Assembly (NCBI GenBank): GCA_001312505.1
Contig: BBDW01000007.1
Span: 62,001 to 126,000 of the forward strand
DNA from: Mediterraneibacter faecis JCM 15917
Lineage (GTDB): Bacteria > Bacillota > Clostridia > Lachnospirales > Lachnospiraceae
Direction: 5' to 3'
DNA length: 64,000 nucleotides
Shown here: piece after piece, positions 52,822 through 60,718 of the stretch
How positions within the stretch are numbered: position 1 is the first letter of the stretch
Layout: each line of letters starts with the position of its first letter
The notes under the pieces: model-generated
Databases searched by the model: none
The model's input: only the letters and a program-made list of their open reading frames with translations
Told to the model about the DNA's origin: nothing
Made by a program: the position numbers and the translations under genes

Positions 52822-53309
52822 CGGCTCTGTTCCTGATGTCGGTTCTTTACTTTGTCCTTCGTCTTCTTTGGCATCATTGCCCGGTAAGCTGCAAGACGCT
52901 TATGAATGGAAGGTTTATTCGCTTTTTGAATCTGTTTCTGGGAAAACTCACGGAAAGCAGCATTGAGGGCATCCTGATCACGTCCCTTGAAAAATACCAG
53001 ATAAACCGGCGGCTCTTTGCTCTTGTCTTTTTTCAGAGCATAATTGATCCCATATTTTCTGGCATACCGTTCAAAGGACTTGATATTTTTGTCCGTGATC
53101 TCGATATTGACCATCCCGGCATTCTGTTTTGCCAGCTCTTTTACCGTGACCTTTCCCTGTTTCGGCTGATTTTTCTGTGCTTTCTTCTCTACTGATTTCT
53201 GCTTCTGATGACGCAGATACGCAACAAGAACCTTTTTTAACAGGTCTGCCGTAATCTTAGTAGCCCGAATACAGAACGTGACCGTTTTCTGAGTTACCTC
53301 TTCCTGCAT
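52818..53309 (-). CDS. PcfB-family (DUF3801) conjugation protein
   Basis: 163 residues: VTQKTVTFCIRATKITADLL, then MVNIEITDKNIKSFERYARK and YLVFFKGRDQDALNAAF, the PcfB/DUF3801 pattern. PcfB is a relaxosome accessory factor in pCF10. The C-terminal tail NKPSIHKRLAAYRAMMPKK carries the motif shared with other ICE proteins. The gene is directly upstream of virD4. Confidence 0.85.
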   Translation of the reverse strand: MQEEVTQKTVTFCIRATKITADLLKKVLVAYLRHQKQKSVEKKAQKNQPKQGKVTVKELAKQNAGMVNIEITDKNIKSFERYARKYGINYALKKDKSKEPPVYLVFFKGRDQDALNAAFREFSQKQIQKANKPSIHKRLAAYRAMMPKKTKDKVKNRHQEQSR

Positions 53310-53391
53310 GACTTTTCCCTCCTTTCAGCGATTCAACTGCTGTCCAAATCTGTAATCATGGCAATCACCCCCTTTAATGAAAAAAGACAGA

Positions 53392-54189
53392 TTAACCGGT
53401 AATCAGGTTCTGCACCTGTACGAGTTTTTCTGTCCCTTCTTCTTTTCTCTTATCTTCTCCACCACAATAGATGGGAACACACATTTCAAGTATTCTACTG
53501 TAAATACGCTGATGGGCAGTATCCAAATCTGTGGACTTCATTTCATTCAGTCCCAGATTCGTTGTTATGATCAGCGGAAGCATTTTACAATAGCGGCTGT
53601 CTATCACATTATAGACCTGCTCCAAAGCAAACTCGGAATTTCGTTCTATTCCCAAGTCATCAATAATCAGCAGCGGATAATCCACAAGATTTTGTATAAT
53701 CTGGTTCTTATCTGCCTGATAGCTGGTCATTTCATTTAAAATCCTGGAAAAGTTTGTCATCATGACACGTTCTCCCTGTTCCAAAAGTGCATTTGCAATA
53801 CAGCCTGCAAAAAAGCTCTTCCCGGTTCCAACCGGTCCCATCAAAAGCAATCCTACATTTTTTCTCTTCATATCTGTCCAGTTTTCTACATACTGCCTGG
53901 CGATTAGTATCTTCTGGTTGCTTCCATTGTCATTTTCAAATTTCCATTCCCAGAATCTTCTTTCCCGAAGTCCGACGGATTTTCTCTGATAAAGCTGCCG
54001 CTGTTCTTCTTCCCGCTGCATCTTCTCATCCAGTTCCTGCCTGGCTTTTACCTCGCATTCGCACAAACAGGACACTACATGCTCAAAACCCATCAGACTG
54101 ACTTTCATCTGTTTTCTTTTTCCACAGGTGCCACAATGAAGACATCCCTCTTCGTCCAGATAATCTGCTGTTACTTTGTTTTCCATCAC
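53392..54189 (-). CDS. DnaC/IstB-like ATPase, replicative helicase loader
   Basis: 265 residues. N-terminal zinc-binding-like Cys cluster (CLHCGTCGKRK, CLCECEVKAR), Walker A MGPVGTGKSFFAGCIANAL, Walker B PLLIIDDLGIER, sensor ITTNLGL. Probably loads host helicase on element DNA. Overlaps the RepA-like gene by 4 bases. Confidence 0.88.
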   Translation of the reverse strand: MMENKVTADYLDEEGCLHCGTCGKRKQMKVSLMGFEHVVSCLCECEVKARQELDEKMQREEEQRQLYQRKSVGLRERRFWEWKFENDNGSNQKILIARQYVENWTDMKRKNVGLLLMGPVGTGKSFFAGCIANALLEQGERVMMTNFSRILNEMTSYQADKNQIIQNLVDYPLLIIDDLGIERNSEFALEQVYNVIDSRYCKMLPLIITTNLGLNEMKSTDLDTAHQRIYSRILEMCVPIYCGGEDKRKEEGTEKLVQVQNLITG

Positions 54190-55004
54190 AGGCTTTCTCC
54201 TTCCTGAAATTCATATTTATCCATTCCTATCCTGGTTCCATCCCTTTCTGCCCAAAGACAGATTGTTGCAAAATGGTTTTGATACTCTTTTCCACTGGAT
54301 TTCATATAAACAGAAAGATGATCAATCCGTTTCTGGTAATCCCATGGAAATAGCGTCATCAACTCCTGCAGTTCAGCTTCCGACAGAACAACATTTTTAA
54401 ATCTACCATATTGACTGAATTTTTCTTCCAAAGCGGGTGTATTGCCCTTACTCTTATCAGTATGATTCTTTTCAGTCTTATTTATCTTAGTATTACTTCC
54501 ATCCAGATTCTTGCAGTCCGGACTTCTATTTTTTTGCGTTCCGGACTTCCAGTTTCTTGCAATCCGGATTTCCAATTCTTTGCAGTCTGGATTTCCAGTT
54601 TCTGGCATTCCAGAAACAAAGTATCTTACTGGCTTTCCTCTACTCCGTTTTACAAAATTTTTCACATATATGACAGAGGGACGATTATTCCCCTGCCGAT
54701 ACCGCTCGATCAATCCAATCCCATGCACACTATCCAGCTCATATAGAAGCTTTGTCACTGTCGTATGCGACATTCGCAACAGCTCCTGCAATTCTGCGAT
54801 CGTGTAAATGATATAGACATAACCCTCACTGTCAATCCAGCCATTTTTCTTGGACAGGCTGATTCGATCAAGCAGAATTCCATAAAGGAGCTTTGCGTCT
54901 GTGGACAGGCTTGCAAACTCTTTTTCTGTGAACAGAGCTTTTGGTATCCGAAAAAAAGAAAACTGGTCAGATTCTTCTGCTCTGAAATATTCAAAATCTG
55001 CCAT
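54186..55004 (-). CDS. RepA_N/DUF6017-type replication initiator, first copy
   Basis: 272 residues. The N-terminal winged-helix region (FFRIPKALFTEKEFASLSTD, YGILLDRISLSKKNGW, HTTVTKLLYELDSVHGIGLIE) is RepA_N-like. A low-complexity linker with PDCKN repeats follows, then a C-terminal domain (EAELQELMTLFPWDYQKRID). It would start replication of the excised ICE. A second, shorter RepA-like gene lies just upstream. Confidence 0.82.
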   Translation of the reverse strand: MADFEYFRAEESDQFSFFRIPKALFTEKEFASLSTDAKLLYGILLDRISLSKKNGWIDSEGYVYIIYTIAELQELLRMSHTTVTKLLYELDSVHGIGLIERYRQGNNRPSVIYVKNFVKRSRGKPVRYFVSGMPETGNPDCKELEIRIARNWKSGTQKNRSPDCKNLDGSNTKINKTEKNHTDKSKGNTPALEEKFSQYGRFKNVVLSEAELQELMTLFPWDYQKRIDHLSVYMKSSGKEYQNHFATICLWAERDGTRIGMDKYEFQEGESL

Positions 55005-55145
55005 AATATTTTCCTACTCTTCTACATCAAAATCACAATTTGCTGCACTGCCTGTACCATGCACATCTCATCAAATACAAAATTGAATGATTGAATCATT
55101 TCGTCCAAATAATAATTTCTGGCCTTCTTGTTACAAGCATACATA

Positions 55146-55891
55146 TCACCAATAAAGCTTCATCATTCCCCCCATCGCATGAACAAGGTTTCCAGGACCT
55201 TCATAAACTTCTTTTTTGAACAGCTTTCATACTGTCTGTTCACATATTTCTGGATATCTAACACACGAGCAGGATTATTTTCATTTTCCTCCAGAATTCC
55301 AAATGCAAGATCCATACCAAACTCATATCCATCAGTCTGAATTTGATCAATATCCATCTCTCCAAGCTCATCCTGGTATCCTCGCTTTTCCATTGCAGTT
55401 AAAGACGTTTCATATTGATCAATATATCCCATATCCGCAATAGTTTCAAAAATATCTCTGGATGCTTTCACCATCTTATCCATAATAATTTCTCTTTCAG
55501 CCAGCGGCATATTTGCCATGATAGTATCTAATGTCATCATTGATTCTTCCTCCATCTCATTTTCATAAATACCATTGATATAAAAGTGGTTCGCCTTTCC
55601 ATTGTTTGGAATGATACGCACCAGTTTACCAACCTGAACCAGTTCCTGTACTGCCTGATCTACTCCATATCGAGTCGTATTCAGGTCTTTCTTTATTTCA
55701 CTTTTGGGATAGATAACAAACAGATTCCCGTTATGATCTACCCAGCCATTTTGCACCGCAAATTTCAAACGATCCAGAAATAAGCTGTATAGAATCTTTG
55801 CTGTATTTGACAGATTTTTGTATTTTTCCATCTGAAACAGCACCTTTGGCACCTGCAGACAATCTACCGGCATATACTCCATCTTACTCAT
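55146..55891 (-). CDS. RepA_N-type replication initiator, second copy
   Basis: About 248 residues: VPKVLFQMEKYKNLSNTAKI, then LYSLFLDRLKFAVQNGWVD and NTTRYGVDQAVQELVQVGKL, a RepA_N winged helix. The C-terminal half is acidic and helical. As read it stops at 55163; taking the six-C run at 55168-55173 as four extends it by a few residues to 55146. It overlaps the upstream gene by 8 bases. Confidence 0.75.
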
Positions 55892-56276
55892 TGATTGTTT
55901 CCTCCTTCTGTTTGTACAGCACTTCGGCTGAATTAATATTGATTTCTAGCATCCCTACAAACACCTGATAGTACAGCAGGCATATCTGTTCATCCTCTCT
56001 TGCCAGATACAATCCTTCCAGTTCATTGGACGGATGTTTCATTCCGTATACTGCCTGACAGATATCATGGATTTTCTCACATTCCACACTTCTAAGATGC
56101 ATCTCCAAGGTGTGATTAAATCTCTGCCAGTCCTCCAGTTTCTGATTTACTGCCATCATGCACTGGAACAGTTCCGCTGCTTCACATGCTGCTGACAGCA
56201 CTACATTTTTGTTGTTGATACTTCCATCGGCATTTTTCATATGCCCTACCATATACGCCTGATCTACTGAAACCAT
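55884..56276 (-). CDS. ICE protein of unknown function, 130 aa
   Basis: Helical, mildly acidic protein starting MVSVDQAYMVGHMKNADGSI, with VVLSAACEAAELFQCMMAVN. I do not recognise the family. It lies in the replication block between ssb and repA with a short overlap, so a role in replication or its control is likely but unproven. Confidence 0.6.
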   Translation of the reverse strand: MVSVDQAYMVGHMKNADGSINNKNVVLSAACEAAELFQCMMAVNQKLEDWQRFNHTLEMHLRSVECEKIHDICQAVYGMKHPSNELEGLYLAREDEQICLLYYQVFVGMLEININSAEVLYKQKEETINE

Positions 56277-56289
56277 CTTTTATCCTCCT

Positions 56290-56688
56290 CTATCTAAACG
56301 GCATTTCTTCTTCCATACCCTCTGGGATCTCTAAGAACCCTTCCGCATCTTCTGGAAACGGTGGTCTGTCAACCATTTTTGCACCTGCGAATTCAATCCG
56401 GTTTGCATACACTTCGGTGGTATAGATCTTTTTCCCGGTATCCTTATCTTCATAATTACCTGTGACAATCTCGCCTTCCACCATGACCTTCGTTCCCTGC
56501 ATCAGATAATCTCTGGCAAATTCTGCTTTCTTTGCAAAAGCCTTTACCGGAATGAAACTGACTTCATCGGAATAATTTCTTCTGACTGCCAGAACGAACT
56601 TGGCAATCTTATGAAGTCCTTTTTCATTCTCCACTTCGTTGTATCCGGGATTTCTTACTAATCGCCCGGAAATAACTGTTGTATTCAT
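56290..56688 (-). CDS. ssb: Single-stranded DNA-binding protein
   Basis: 132 residues: MNTTVISGRLVRNPGYNEVE, then RNYSDEVSFIPVKAFAKKAE and GTKVMVEGEIVTGNYEDKD, the OB-fold pattern of SSB, with an acidic tail ending EEMPFR. It would protect element DNA during transfer and replication. The G run complementary to 56696-56702 lies in its ribosome site. Confidence 0.92.
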   Translation of the reverse strand: MNTTVISGRLVRNPGYNEVENEKGLHKIAKFVLAVRRNYSDEVSFIPVKAFAKKAEFARDYLMQGTKVMVEGEIVTGNYEDKDTGKKIYTTEVYANRIEFAGAKMVDRPPFPEDAEGFLEIPEGMEEEMPFR

Positions 56689-56704
56689 TGGCTTACCCCC
56701 CCTC

Positions 56705-57103
56705 CTATGCTTTCATTGATTTGTAACAGATACCGATACATGGTCCACATTTTCCATAGGCACATCCGTAACATTCATCTTTTTCCAACTCTTCTTGCTT
56801 CATTTCATCGGCAAACATTCCTAACAGTGTTGTGTAAATCTTTTTCATTGCCAGGAATTTTTCTTCTGCTTTTTCCATCTTCTCTTTGTAAAATGGGATC
56901 AGTTCACGAAGAACTGGATGGAAACGTTCATTTTCATCATCCCAGGCACAGGTTTTCATCATACAGCGTGGCTGTTTCTCATAATTGCCCAGATAATATG
57001 GGCAGAACGTACAACCTCTTTCTTTAACAATTGCCACCGGAATCACTGGCATCTGACTTTTGATTTCCTTTGTTACATGCTTACTTTCAATTCGCTCTCT
57101 CAT
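56705..57103 (-). CDS. Cys-rich ICE protein, 132 aa
   Basis: Two Cys clusters, GCTFCPYYLGN with CMMKTCAWDD, and ECYGCAYGKCGPCIGICYK, suggest zinc or iron-sulfur binding. The middle is helical (FYKEKMEKAEEKFLAMKKIY). It overlaps no gene and ends 17 bases before ssb. The family is not recognised. Confidence 0.65.
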   Translation of the reverse strand: MRERIESKHVTKEIKSQMPVIPVAIVKERGCTFCPYYLGNYEKQPRCMMKTCAWDDENERFHPVLRELIPFYKEKMEKAEEKFLAMKKIYTTLLGMFADEMKQEELEKDECYGCAYGKCGPCIGICYKSMKA

Positions 57104-57171
57104 CTTAAAAATCCTCCAAGAATATATATATTTGCAAAAGGGAATTCCCTGAATTGCCTGTTTTTAAGCAC

Positions 57172-57217
57172 AAAAAAAGAGGCAGACTTACGATTTTTAT
57201 TTTCGCAAGCCTGCCTC
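57172..57217 (-). terminator. Intrinsic terminator after the small membrane protein gene
   Basis: On the minus strand GAGGCAGGCTTGCGA and TCGTAAGTCTGCCTC (13 of 15 pair) followed by seven T. It separates the par/membrane block from the replication block. Confidence 0.8.
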
Positions 57218-57233
57218 TTATCAATCTAATATT

Positions 57234-57653
57234 CTATTTTCCAATGACATACCGTATAAACACGTATATCGCTCTGATCACATACACTGGAATCATGATG
57301 CTTCCAATCAATGCTCCAATAATGACACTTAATGCAGCCATCCCAAGTGTTGCTGTGGTATCCATTCCTCTCGGAATTAGAATCAACCGCATTTTATGTA
57401 TTCCAAATGGAAGTCCGGCAATAAATACCCACCAGAACCAATCCGTCTGCCCACTGACCTTCATAATTGTTTTTGTCATCCAAAACCAGAATACCATAAA
57501 TGCCAGTGGCAGAATTGATTTTTTAATTACATCTCCAATCGTCATTTCTTTCGTCCTCTTATCTAATCTGTTTATCTTCTGTACTTTAGAAAGATATGCC
57601 TGATATCTTTGCATCTGTCTATCATTATATCTTATTTGCTTTTCATATTCCAC
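57234..57653 (-). CDS. Small membrane protein of the ICE, 139 aa
   Basis: A charged helical N-terminus (EKQIRYNDRQMQRYQAYLSK) precedes four membrane segments (ILPLAFMVFWFWMTKTIM, WFWWVFIAGLPFGIHKM, GMAALSVIIGALIGSIMIP). It may be a DUF6050-like protein. The start is GTG 57653, close behind parB. Function unknown. Confidence 0.65.
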   Translation of the reverse strand: MEYEKQIRYNDRQMQRYQAYLSKVQKINRLDKRTKEMTIGDVIKKSILPLAFMVFWFWMTKTIMKVSGQTDWFWWVFIAGLPFGIHKMRLILIPRGMDTTATLGMAALSVIIGALIGSIMIPVYVIRAIYVFIRYVIGK

Positions 57654-57657
57654 TTTA

Positions 57658-58590
57658 TCATCCCCCCCTTTGCTCTGTTTGTGCTTTCCACGAATCTAAT
57701 AACTGGAAAATTATTTTTTCGATTTGCTCTTTCTTGTAATCTGGTGGAAAATATTTTTGCAGTTGCTTTTCTGAAAAACTGATTTTCTGATAATTCACTT
57801 TTGCTTCTCCTCTAAGAATTTTCTCTATATCTTCTCCAGTCAATTCTTTTTGCTGGCTAAGTTCTTTCAGTTTTTTTGCCTGAGATCCATTTGGCATTTT
57901 CTTTGTTGTTCCTATAAACGCCAGTAACAATGACTGCTCATTACTTTTCAAATAAGATAAATCAACTGCAACAGTAAATGGCAATTCATTTTTATCTACA
58001 AACTCCAGCAAGTAATTCGACAAGTAGGTCAAGCGTATATATCGTTTGATCGTACTCATTGTCTCTCCGACTTCTGTGCCAACCATCTCAGCTGCCCATC
58101 TTTTTTCAACTTTGGTTCAACTTGGACCAAAGTTAAATCAGTCCGTCTACCCTGACGTTTCAATGCTTCATACTTCATGCGGTATGCAAATGCCTTCTCA
58201 CTATATAGCAGATTTTCTCTTTGAATGTTGGAATCGACCATAACCACAGTTGCTTCATCATCAGACATATCTCTGATAATGACCGGCATTGTTTTCAGTC
58301 CTAATTCCCTGCAAGCATATTTTCTTCTGTGTCCCACAACTAATTCATAATCCTTTTCCCCCTGAATTTGAAGGTCTTGCAATTCCTGGCACAAGAACTC
58401 CATATTCTGAAATACTTTCAATCATTTCCTCCATTTTATCATCCCTAAACACTTTAAACGGATGATTCTTGAATGTATCCAACTCGTCCAGCGGAATTTC
58501 TCGCACACACTCCTGCTCCTCTGACAATCCGAATAATGCATCTACCCCTTTGAATTTTATCTTTGAAGCACTACTTTCTTTCACTGCCAT
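57658..58590 (-). CDS. parB: ParB/Spo0J-type partition protein
   Basis: About 311 residues. The ParB N-domain is clear: IPLDELDTFKNHPFKVFRDD, GVLVPGIARPS, YELVVGHRRKYACRELGL, and RENLLYSEKAFAYRMKYEAL. The helix-turn-helix EVGETMSTIKRYIRLTYL follows. It binds a centromere-like site and works with ParA. A five-C run at 58358-58362 (+1) and a lost A near 58111 split it into three frames; correcting them gives NSGEKDYELV and KRWAAEMVGTEVGE. Confidence 0.88.
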
Positions 58591-59366
58591 CACCAATCAC
58601 CTCCTCTACCAATTTTTTATAAGCTTCGGCAACACGACCTTTCGGATCGTGTTTATAAATACTTACTCCCTCAGCACTCGTCTCTGCTGCCCTTATCGAA
58701 AACGGGATTGCAGTCTTGAAAATATTGATATATTCGCCATAATTATCATGAAGCAACTCTATAATCTCTTTTGAAAAATTCGTTCTTCGATCTACCATGG
58801 TAAGTAAGATTCCGTCAATCTGAAGCTTTCGATTTATCTGCTTTCTAACTTTATATATGGTCTGCATCAACTGTTCCAATCCTTTAACAGGAAGATAATG
58901 TGCCATAACCGGAATGATAACCGAATCAGCTGCTGCAAGAGCATTTACAGTAAGCATTCCTAGCGATGGCATATTATCAATCAGGATATAATCATATTCT
59001 GGCGAAATTGTCTTGATAAACTGTTTTAACACATATTCTCTGCTCATAACATTTACCAGACTAACTTCTACCCCCAGACAGTTCAATATTTGCCGGAAGA
59101 ATGTCCATTCCCTCTTCATGGTGAAGAATTCCATATCCTTTTGGTAATTCAAGACCATTCATTTCACAATGAAGAATTGTCGCTACTGTTATTTCTAATT
59201 CATCTGGATTCTGATATCCAAGACTTTCTGTTAAACTTCCCTGTGGATCAAAATCTATTGCCAGAACTTTATATCCTTTTTTTACCAATCCGATTCCTAA
59301 ATTCACACAGGAAGTTGACTTTGCGACACCACCTTTTTGATTGACTATTGCTATAACTTTTGCCAT
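58571..59366 (-). CDS. parA: ParA-family partition ATPase
   Basis: About 265 residues. Deviant Walker A AIVNQKGGVAKSTSCVNLG, AIDFDPQGSLTESLG, and Walker B YDYILIDNMPSLGMLTVNAL. It would drive partition of the excised circular ICE. A five-C run at 59071-59075 splits the frame; reading it as four joins NIELSG to VEVSLVNVMSRE. The 3' end overlaps parB by 20 bases. Confidence 0.9.
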
Positions 59367-59368
59367 CT

Positions 59369-60115
59369 CTATTTCCTCCCGATTCGTAATGTATGTTTTG
59401 AAACTGCTTTTTCTGCCTTTTTCTGATTTTCAGCCTGCAATGTTAAATCATGCGTCTTTATCAGCAATGCCTCAAATCTTTCTTTTTCTTCCTGCTGTTC
59501 GTGTACTGTCAAATTCGTTTCCACATTCGTTTTTTGTGAAACGCTCAACTTATTTCTAATATTATATGTGTCATATCTTCTTCTAATGCAATTCGCTTCT
59601 ACACCGGACAGTGTAACCAGCTCTGACCAGGAAGACACTTTACATCTTCTTGCAATCGTTCCCCATGATGGTGTTTCTGGATTTCTACAAGCATCATATA
59701 TTTTTGACGTTGCCGGTTGTATCCGTTCAAATTCGTTTTTAAATATTTCCAGAAAATCATATTGATCATCCACACACCTTGTTCGATGACGTCCAATCCT
59801 TACGTATTCCATCTCACCATAATAATCATTTAGAAATTCTCTGGCTGTTTTTCCAAAAAGCTTTTCAAAGACCATATGGCTTGGCAGCTCCTTATGGCTG
59901 TCACACTCTTTTATTTTCGGTGGTATACCATTATGAGATTCTGTCCATTCATCTAATGCTTCATATACACTGGCTGCATCCCATCTATCCAATGGCGTGG
60001 AAGAATATTTTTTTAGTGCCTGTATCACTTCCACAACTTCCTCCGTCTGTGGCAGACATTGCAGTAATTCGATTGCCTTGGGTATGGCTTTTCTTCTTGT
60101 CATAATTCTTGCCAT
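59369..60115 (-). CDS. ICE protein of unknown function next to parA, 248 aa
   Basis: First gene of the ICE next to the right end. It starts MARIMTRRKAIPKAIELLQC, is rich in charged residues and Trp/Tyr, and has repeated blocks (YDACRNPETPSWGTIARRCK, SSWSELVTLSGVEANCIRRR) that look like small DNA-binding helical units, loosely like endonuclease-associated repeats. It ends two bases before parA. A site-specific DNA-binding or regulatory role is an inference. Confidence 0.6.
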   Translation of the reverse strand: MARIMTRRKAIPKAIELLQCLPQTEEVVEVIQALKKYSSTPLDRWDAASVYEALDEWTESHNGIPPKIKECDSHKELPSHMVFEKLFGKTAREFLNDYYGEMEYVRIGRHRTRCVDDQYDFLEIFKNEFERIQPATSKIYDACRNPETPSWGTIARRCKVSSWSELVTLSGVEANCIRRRYDTYNIRNKLSVSQKTNVETNLTVHEQQEEKERFEALLIKTHDLTLQAENQKKAEKAVSKHTLRIGRK

Positions 60116-60167
60116 AAAAAAACCTCCTTTGAATGGTCATCATCTCATTCAAGAAGGTTCCTATCAG

Positions 60168-60225
60168 AAACAATTCCGAATTGTTTTCAATATCTTATCT
60201 ATACTGTTATTTCAACATAAGATAT
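60168..60225. promoter_or_regulatory. Two palindromes in the promoter region at the ICE right end
   Basis: AAACAATTC C GAATTGTTT (60168-60186) and ATATCTTAT ... ATAAGATAT (60190-60198, 60217-60225), both with 9-base arms. They lie upstream of the first ICE gene and within 160 bases of the sigG junction. They may be operators, a ParB site or recombinase arm sites. Confidence 0.5.
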
Positions 60226-60315
60226 CGAAATGTACATCTGACAGCACTGTTTTTTTATCTAATGCCTTTATCAGAAATCCCTTATTTTAAGGCTTTTCCG
60301 GTCGTTTCCTTTATC

Positions 60316-60615
60316 TTACTCTATTGGAACCGCGTAAGTAGAAAACTTCACCTGGCGATCTGGATCAAAGTTATCTACGGCCTTTACAAGCCCCCCCACA
60401 CATCCAATCTGAAACAAATCATCTGCATTTTCATTACTGCTGTCAAACCGTTTCATCACACTAAGCACCAGCCGAAGATTTCCTTTGATGTATTCTTCCC
60501 GCGCCAACTTGTCCCCCTGACGAATCCTGCGAAAAAGCTCCTCCTTCTCCTTTTCCCTGAGAAGTGGGAGCTTTGATGTATTCACTCCACACAGTTCTAC
60601 CTTATTCACAACCAT
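60316..60615 (-). pseudogene. sigG: Sporulation sigma factor SigG, 5' part, interrupted at the ICE junction
   Basis: Starts MVVNKVELCGVNTSKLPLLR, the characteristic SigG N-terminus, and continues LRLVLSVMKRF, DLFQIGCVGGLVKAVDNFD (one extra Gly from the seven-C run 60391-60397) and KFSTYAVP. The family continues with MIIGEIRRYLRD, but here the frame gives IE and stops. Only about 98 of ~257 residues remain. ATG 60615 has AGGAGG upstream. SigG directs late forespore gene expression, so this allele cannot be functional unless the inserted DNA is removed. Confidence 0.88.
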
Positions 60616-60718
60616 TGTAAGAAACCTCCTAAGTTTTTTTCTACTTAGAATCATTCTCACTCTTTGAATAAGATATTCCATGAAGTACTGAATTTTATAA
60701 AGTTTTAGTCCTTGACAA

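Larger units (their letters stand above)
11255..60322. mobile_element. Tn1549-like integrative conjugative element backbone; left end not identified
   Basis: The gene set (ParA/B, SSB, RepA-like proteins, PcfB, VirD4, Maff-2, TrbL-like, PrgI, VirB4, cell-wall hydrolase, CD1107-like, TopB, LtrC-like giant helicase) is the one seen in Tn1549/CTn-type ICEs of Clostridia. The right boundary is set where the sigG reading frame leaves its family consensus at about 60322-60324. No relaxase or integrase of the ICE itself is present, and the 3' half of sigG is not found, so the true left end either lies beyond position 1 or has been lost. The given left limit is only the last gene's terminator. Confidence 0.7.
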
